In this document: piece after piece, positions 59,034-64,000 of the stretch | Layout: each line of letters begins with the position of its first letter | How positions within the stretch are numbered: position 1 is the first letter of the stretch | DNA from: Opisthocomus hoazin | Lineage: Eukaryota; Chordata; Aves; Opisthocomiformes; Opisthocomidae | Reading direction: 5' to 3' | Assembly (NCBI RefSeq): GCF_030867145.1 | Contig: NC_134414.1 | Coordinates: forward strand, 23,120,810-23,184,809 | DNA: 64,000 nt | Made by a program: the position numbers and the translations under genes | Notes under the pieces: generated by a model | What the model was told of the DNA's origin: nothing | The model's input: the letters and a program-made list of their open reading frames with translations, nothing else | Database searches by the model: none

Positions 59034-60530
59034 TAGAATCATAGAATCATAGGTTGGAAAAGACCTCTAAGATCAAGTCCAACCATCCACCCAACAACAC
59101 CATTCCTTCTAAACCATATCCGAAAGTGCCACATCTATGCATTTTTTGAACACCTCCAGGGATGGTGACTCCACCACCTCCCTGGGCAGCCTGTTCCAAT
59201 GCCTGACCACTCTTTCACTAAAGAAATTTTTCCTAATATCCAATCTAAACCTCCCCTGATGCAACTTGAGGCCATTGCCTCTCGTCCTATCGCTAGTTAC
59301 CTGGGAGAAGAGACCAACACCTGCCTCACTACAACCTCCTTTCAGGTAGTTGTAGAGAGCAATAAGGTCTCCCCTCAGCCTCCTCTTCTCCAGACTAAAC
59401 AACCCCTGTTCCTTCAGCCGCTCCTCATGAGACTTGTTCTCTAGACCCCTCACCAGCCTCGTTGCCCTTCTCTGGACATGCTCCAGCACCTCAATGTCCT
59501 TCTTGTAGTGAGGGGCCCAAAACTGAACACAGTACTCCACGTGCGGCCTCACCAGTGCCGAGTACAGGGGCACAATCACCTCCCTACTACTGCTGGTAAC
59601 ACTATTCCTGATACAAGCCTGGATGCCGTTGGCCTTCTTGGTCACCTGGGCACACTGCTGGCTCATGTTCAGCCGGCTGTCGACCAACATCCCAAGGTCT
59701 TTTTCTGCTGGGCAGTTTTCCAGCCACTCCTCCCCAAGCTTGTAGCATTGCATGGGGTTGTTATGACCCAAGTGCAGGACCTGGCATTTGGCCTTGTTGA
59801 ACCTCATACAGATGGCCTCGGCCCATCGATCCAGTCTGTCCAGATCCCTCTGTAGAGCCTTCCTACCCTCAATCCGACCAGCACTCCTGACCAGCTTGGT
59901 GTCATCTGCAGACTTATTGAGGGAGCACTCAATCCCCTCATCCAGATCAGTGATAAAGATGTTAAACAAGACCGGACCCAAAACTGAGCCCTGGGGAACA
60001 CCACTTGTGACCGGCCACCAGCCTGATTTAACTCCATTCACCACCACTCTCTGTGCTCGGCCATTCAGCCAGTTTTTCATGCAGTGAAGAATACGCCCAT
60101 CCAAACCATGGGCAGCTAGTTTCTCCAGGAGGATGCTGTGGGGAACAGTGTCAAAGGCCTTACTAAATTCCAGGTAGATAACATCCACAGCCTTTCCTTC
60201 GTCCACTAGGCAGGTCACTTGGTCATAGAAGGAGATCAGGTTGGTCAAGCAGGACCTGCCTTTCATGAACCTGTGCTGGCTGGGCCTGATCCACTGGTTG
60301 TCCTTCACATGCCCGCTGAGCGCACTCAGGATGAATTGTTCCATGAAGTTCCCTGGCACCGAGGTCAGGCTGACAGGCCTGTACCTCCTTCTGGCCCTTC
60401 TTGTAGATGGGCGTTACACTGGCGATCCTCCAGTCATGTGGGACGTCCCCTGTTAGCCAGGACTGCTGATAGATCATGGAGAGTGGCCTGGCCAGCTCCT
60501 CCGCCAGTTCCCTCAGCACTCTTGGGTAGA
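59034..60530 (-). mobile_element. CR1 LINE, second subfamily, 1.5 kb (copy K)
   Basis: This minus-strand CR1 starts, at its 5' end near 60530, at the RVLRELAEELARPLS stretch and runs to a tail of ATTCTATG units at about 59050-59034. A continuous 416-codon frame (60359-59109) covers RT motifs A to C and the C-terminal region. Motif A reads [10 protein letters not shown], with Glu in place of the catalytic Asp. Motif C reads SADD rather than FADD. Motif [12 protein letters not shown] is normal. An 11-bp deletion near 60380, relative to copy C, shifts the frame between KKGQKE and the motif that should read NYRPVSLTS. The wording throughout groups it with copy C. It cannot encode a working enzyme. 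Confidence 0.95.
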
Positions 60531-63500
60531 TTTGGTCTCCTTCGATATCTTTACATGTATATTAGTGTCTGAAATATGTACCCAGCCATTATTTTCATGT
60601 TTACTTTAATTGCCTTTAAAAAATAAGCCTTTGCATTTTTATAGACCAGTGCCTGAAGTGGTGTTGATAAGATCTGGCTAATACAAATACATAGTCATAG
60701 GAGCTCAAAGCCATAAATCCGTAGCTTCCATGTCTACTATAGAACACTGACAGCCACCATGTTCAGTCCACTCTGCCTCCTCCCTCCCCACACAGAAGAA
60801 ACGAGCCCTGGTGTCATTTTCAAGGAACGTTTTCTTTACAAACAACAAACTTTTATTATTTGACATAAATACTTCTTCATCGTCTTTCAACTGCTTTAAC
60901 AGTAAAGTGTTAATTTGATGAAAATACCACAGTGGTGAAGTGTTGTAGGAGGAAGATCAGAGAATGCGAGGCTGGTCTGAGTGCGAGAACAACACACGGT
61001 GTGCTTTGCAAACTCAACTTACTGTAAGGGCTGCAAAGATCGTGGTTTATGTCAACGTTGCTTCAGGTCACTCTCACTGCTCTGGCCTCAAACGTCGATT
61101 CCATGACCCTTGCAGTCTCCAAAACCTTCTTTGTCAGGCAAAGCTTCAGACCACCGAAAGAAGAAGCCAGTGCATAAGACATCAACCCTTTTTTAAGTTC
61201 GCTGCCCAGTTCAAACAATTCAGGAGGTTCCTGGAGACAGCCACAGCACCTAGGTTACTTCCACGAGTTAATGCTGTCTTCTACCAGATGGTTCCTCAAA
61301 CTTATTCTCCAAAGTTACTCCACAAAACAGCGTGGGCCCTTTCTTTTCCATTGGCTGTGCAGGGTAGCAGGGAGATTAAAAAACTTTCATCATTTCACCT
61401 AGCTGTAAAAAAAAAGACAACAAAGCCAACAATGTGACACTTTAAAGTCCCACTTAAAGTGACACTTTAAAGTGTCAGTAGCTTCCCGCTCCCTTGTTTC
61501 ACCCCTCTGTGGCAACCAGAAATTACTTTGTTAGTGCCTGTTTGCCTTTTCTCCCTAATTCAAACTGATTAGCATGGTCTGCTCAACTTCCCAGGCCCTT
61601 TGTCCAAGTCCTGCAGCTCCAGAGACACCTTCCCAAGCCTACTGCCTGTTCTGGTGTGGGGGCACCTGGCTGACCCAGCTCGCTCGCCCTGGCTGGCCTT
61701 GCAGCTTACGGGATCTCCGCTGCCTCTGGTCCTGCTTGTGTACAAAGGCTTAAACCTCTTCGTGGGTAGCACAGAGTCAGTGGGTAGGACCTGTATTTCC
61801 TATCTGTTGCTCAAAACCACGTTTTGGGAGACGGTGGTGGCACCTCGTGTGAGAGAGGTGGCGCGATAACTTTGCACAGAGAGCGTTCCGTTTCGGCAGC
61901 GGCTGTATCATGAAGATGCACCACAGGGCCAGGCACCGACAGACAGAGGAGGTTTTATAAGGAGGGTCACGATTTTCTTTGCTTCTGGGCAGGTGCTTTC
62001 CACTGTCCCTCAGAAATAATCTCCCCCTAAAGGAGAGGGGGTGCAGGGTACATGTCAGAGCTAGGGGCTGACCTTACTTTTGACTAATTCCCACCCTTTG
62101 TCATGCGCATTACATGCCTGCAAAGGCACTATTAGAGTTCAGACAAAGTCTTCTCAGGTTTGCCAAGAACACTTTAATCTTTGATGCTTATCTGAGTAGG
62201 CTTTGTTCTTCTCTATCTCTTGGAGCACACAAGGCATGGAAGAAACCTGCATTAGTTTACTTATTCACAGATAAGAGTGGGAAGAAGCCAGTGAGAGAAG
62301 TCGGTGGCAAACACTGGAGCCTGGGGAGAGAAATTGCTAAAGGCGGTATTGGTGGAGCACCCATAAAGGCTGCAAAGTGCAAAGGGCAGTGCCAATGAAG
62401 CCTGGGGAGAGGCTGGATGCCAACAGTGGGAGAAGGACTGATCCTGTACACCCCACAGAGGGAAGGGGAAGACATGGGAAGGGAGCGGTGGAATTAGAAT
62501 TTCTGCTGTGCGTCGTTGGACTCCGTGACAGGACCCCAAGGGGAATGGAGGGGAGAGCAGGCAGTGTCCAAGAATGATGTATGATTCCTTCATGGAAAGT
62601 CACCTGGATTCACATGGTTTGCATTGTTTTAATTTAATCCGAATAAACTACATTCTCATGTTCCTTTTGTCAATATTCAGATCACTGACTACGTGACTAA
62701 TCCAGCAGAGTTTGCTGAGGTCTCAAGTGCAAGTCCTGAATCAGATTAAAAACAAGAATAGGATGATTCAGTATCGACCTGGTTGCACCTACGTATGCAT
62801 CATATTAACCAAGCCATTTCTTGAATGCAAATATGTAATGGGAAACGGTTCCTCTTGCTAAGCTAATCAGAGACAAGGGAGTTGAACTGGGTTTCGGCAG
62901 GAAGAGTCATAAGGAACTAAGGGGATGTGGTTAAAATAAAAAAGAAAAGCAGTGGCTATTACAAAGAGCTTTCCGGGCAGATGCTACAGTCAAGCCTGCA
63001 CCCACATGTTCCACCAACAGATCTACGCTGGATTGCAGCTGTGGCCTGGAGATCCTGTGTCTGTGTGGTGCTCTCTATCAGCTGCAACCCCAGGGCCCTT
63101 TGGGTGGCATCCCCATGGCCAGTGCTACTCCCCGGAGCAATGCCCCTGGGAACAGGCTTCTGAAGCCACATGGGATGCATCTGGGCAGTGTCCCAGGAAA
63201 TAAGGACAGGTCAGATTCTCAAATGCCCACTGTTTGTTTTTTCATTCCCTAGCTTCTCTGCATTCCCCATTTTTAGATTTTTTTCCTGGCAATTCAACTA
63301 CTCATCTAACAGCACTTGTCACTCATCCCATCAGGTGGCTCCTACACAGGTCGAAGCCAAGCAGTTCTTTGTTTATTTCTGGGTGTTGAAGAACAAGGCC
63401 TCCATCACCGCTGAGGGGTGAAGATAACTTGGCACTCTGCAAAGTGGTTATGCAGATAACTTGGAAAATGCTGAAAATCTGCTGATTTTTGGTGCCCATC

Positions 63501-64000
63501 TGCAGTCAGTGGGGCAGATAAAAAAGAGCACAGCGTGACAGGATGAGATAGTGATGCTGTTTGGGGAAAATCTACAGCACCTGCAGAGCTGTTGGGCACT
63601 GAAACACACAAAGCTACCTGCAAAGCTGGTACTAGTGTCCGTGTGTGGAGACAACATCAGGAGAGCTCCTGTCATGACAGAAAACCAAGCAGACAGCTGC
63701 ACGCTCGAGCTTGACTGCTGTTAGTCAATGGGCAACAATTTGGAGCTGGAAAGTCAACAGAAATTATGCAAGACTGTGAGGCTCTGCATTGTACAGGAAA
63801 TAATAAAGGAAGCTGAAGTAGGCTTCAGGAAGACCTGTTTGGCCAAGGGCCACTGAGTATATAATGAAAAAGGGTATATTCCCAGATTATACATGTACTG
63901 GGAAGGTCAATGGAAGCCTGCCACATAAAGTAACAGAGGTTGCACGTGGAAAGTACAAGCCAGGCGCACTTCAAAACAAAAAATAGATGTGGTAGCAGTA
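60531..64000. other. Intergenic to window end, no gene recognised
   Basis: No GJB6 coding exon is present. A 157-codon open frame at 60964-61437 (plus) has no recognisable domain and no supporting splice or promoter signals. A perfect 18-bp palindrome lies at 61460-61477 (separate entry). Other frames are short. Confidence 0.45.
61434..61477. repeat. 18-bp perfect palindrome with a direct repeat
   Basis: TGACACTTTAAAGTGTCA at 61460-61477 is its own reverse complement. The 15-base word GTGACACTTTAAAGT also occurs at 61434-61448 and 61459-61473. The core resembles no regulatory site I can name with confidence. Confidence 0.8.

Noticed and set aside
60964-61437. 157-codon plus-strand frame as a new gene
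   Set aside because: No recognisable motif, no CpG island or splice signals, and the frame length is within chance expectation for 64 kb in six frames.

Overview
This is vertebrate nuclear DNA, almost certainly from a bird. It has two intact connexin genes with large non-coding surroundings, and its repeats are dominated by CR1 LINEs ending in the (ATTCTRTG)n tails typical of avian and reptilian CR1. There are no bacterial operons, CRISPR arrays or prophage. The species cannot be named from sequence alone.

Genes: both protein-coding genes lie on the minus strand, each with its whole coding region in one exon. The first is GJA3 (coding 33660-35192; a 510-residue Cx46/Cx56-type lens connexin), whose candidate CpG-island promoter and non-coding exon 1 lie at about 41.3-42.6 kb, after an intron of about 6.4 kb. 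The second is GJB2 (coding 52874-53551; a 225-residue Cx26), whose CpG-island promoter at 55.2-56.1 kb has a TTAAAA box and GC boxes, followed by a consensus donor at 55705/55704. Order and orientation match the GJA3-GJB2-GJB6-CRYL1 block of tetrapods. GJB6 and the left neighbour (ZMYM2 in mammals) are not visible here. Both products make gap-junction hemichannels.

Layout: 1-3.5 kb is intergenic with an old minus-strand CR1 (1437-2650). 3.5-8.5 kb is a head-to-tail stack of two CR1 copies. The first keeps nearly the whole endonuclease/reverse-transcriptase ORF2, broken by one in-frame TGA. 8.5-33 kb is gene-poor, with short CR1 pieces (11.65, 16.6-17.4, 21.0-21.4, 29.85 kb), a tandem pair of perfect hairpins (15.19-15.25 kb) and relics of old amniote palindromic repeats. 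At 33022-33484 a non-autonomous hAT-like element lies just downstream of the GJA3 stop codon. 42.6-52.8 kb is intergenic with an ancient CR1-clade relic. 56.1-64 kb is intergenic with an ancient L3/CR1-like relic (58.1-58.8 kb) and a 1.5-kb minus-strand CR1 (59.03-60.53 kb).

I found no convincing undescribed gene system. The best leads are the one-stop CR1 ORF2, the hAT element in the probable GJA3 3' UTR, the conserved-looking GJB2 core promoter, the altered context of the Cx26 CO2-sensing lysine, and several perfect hairpins.
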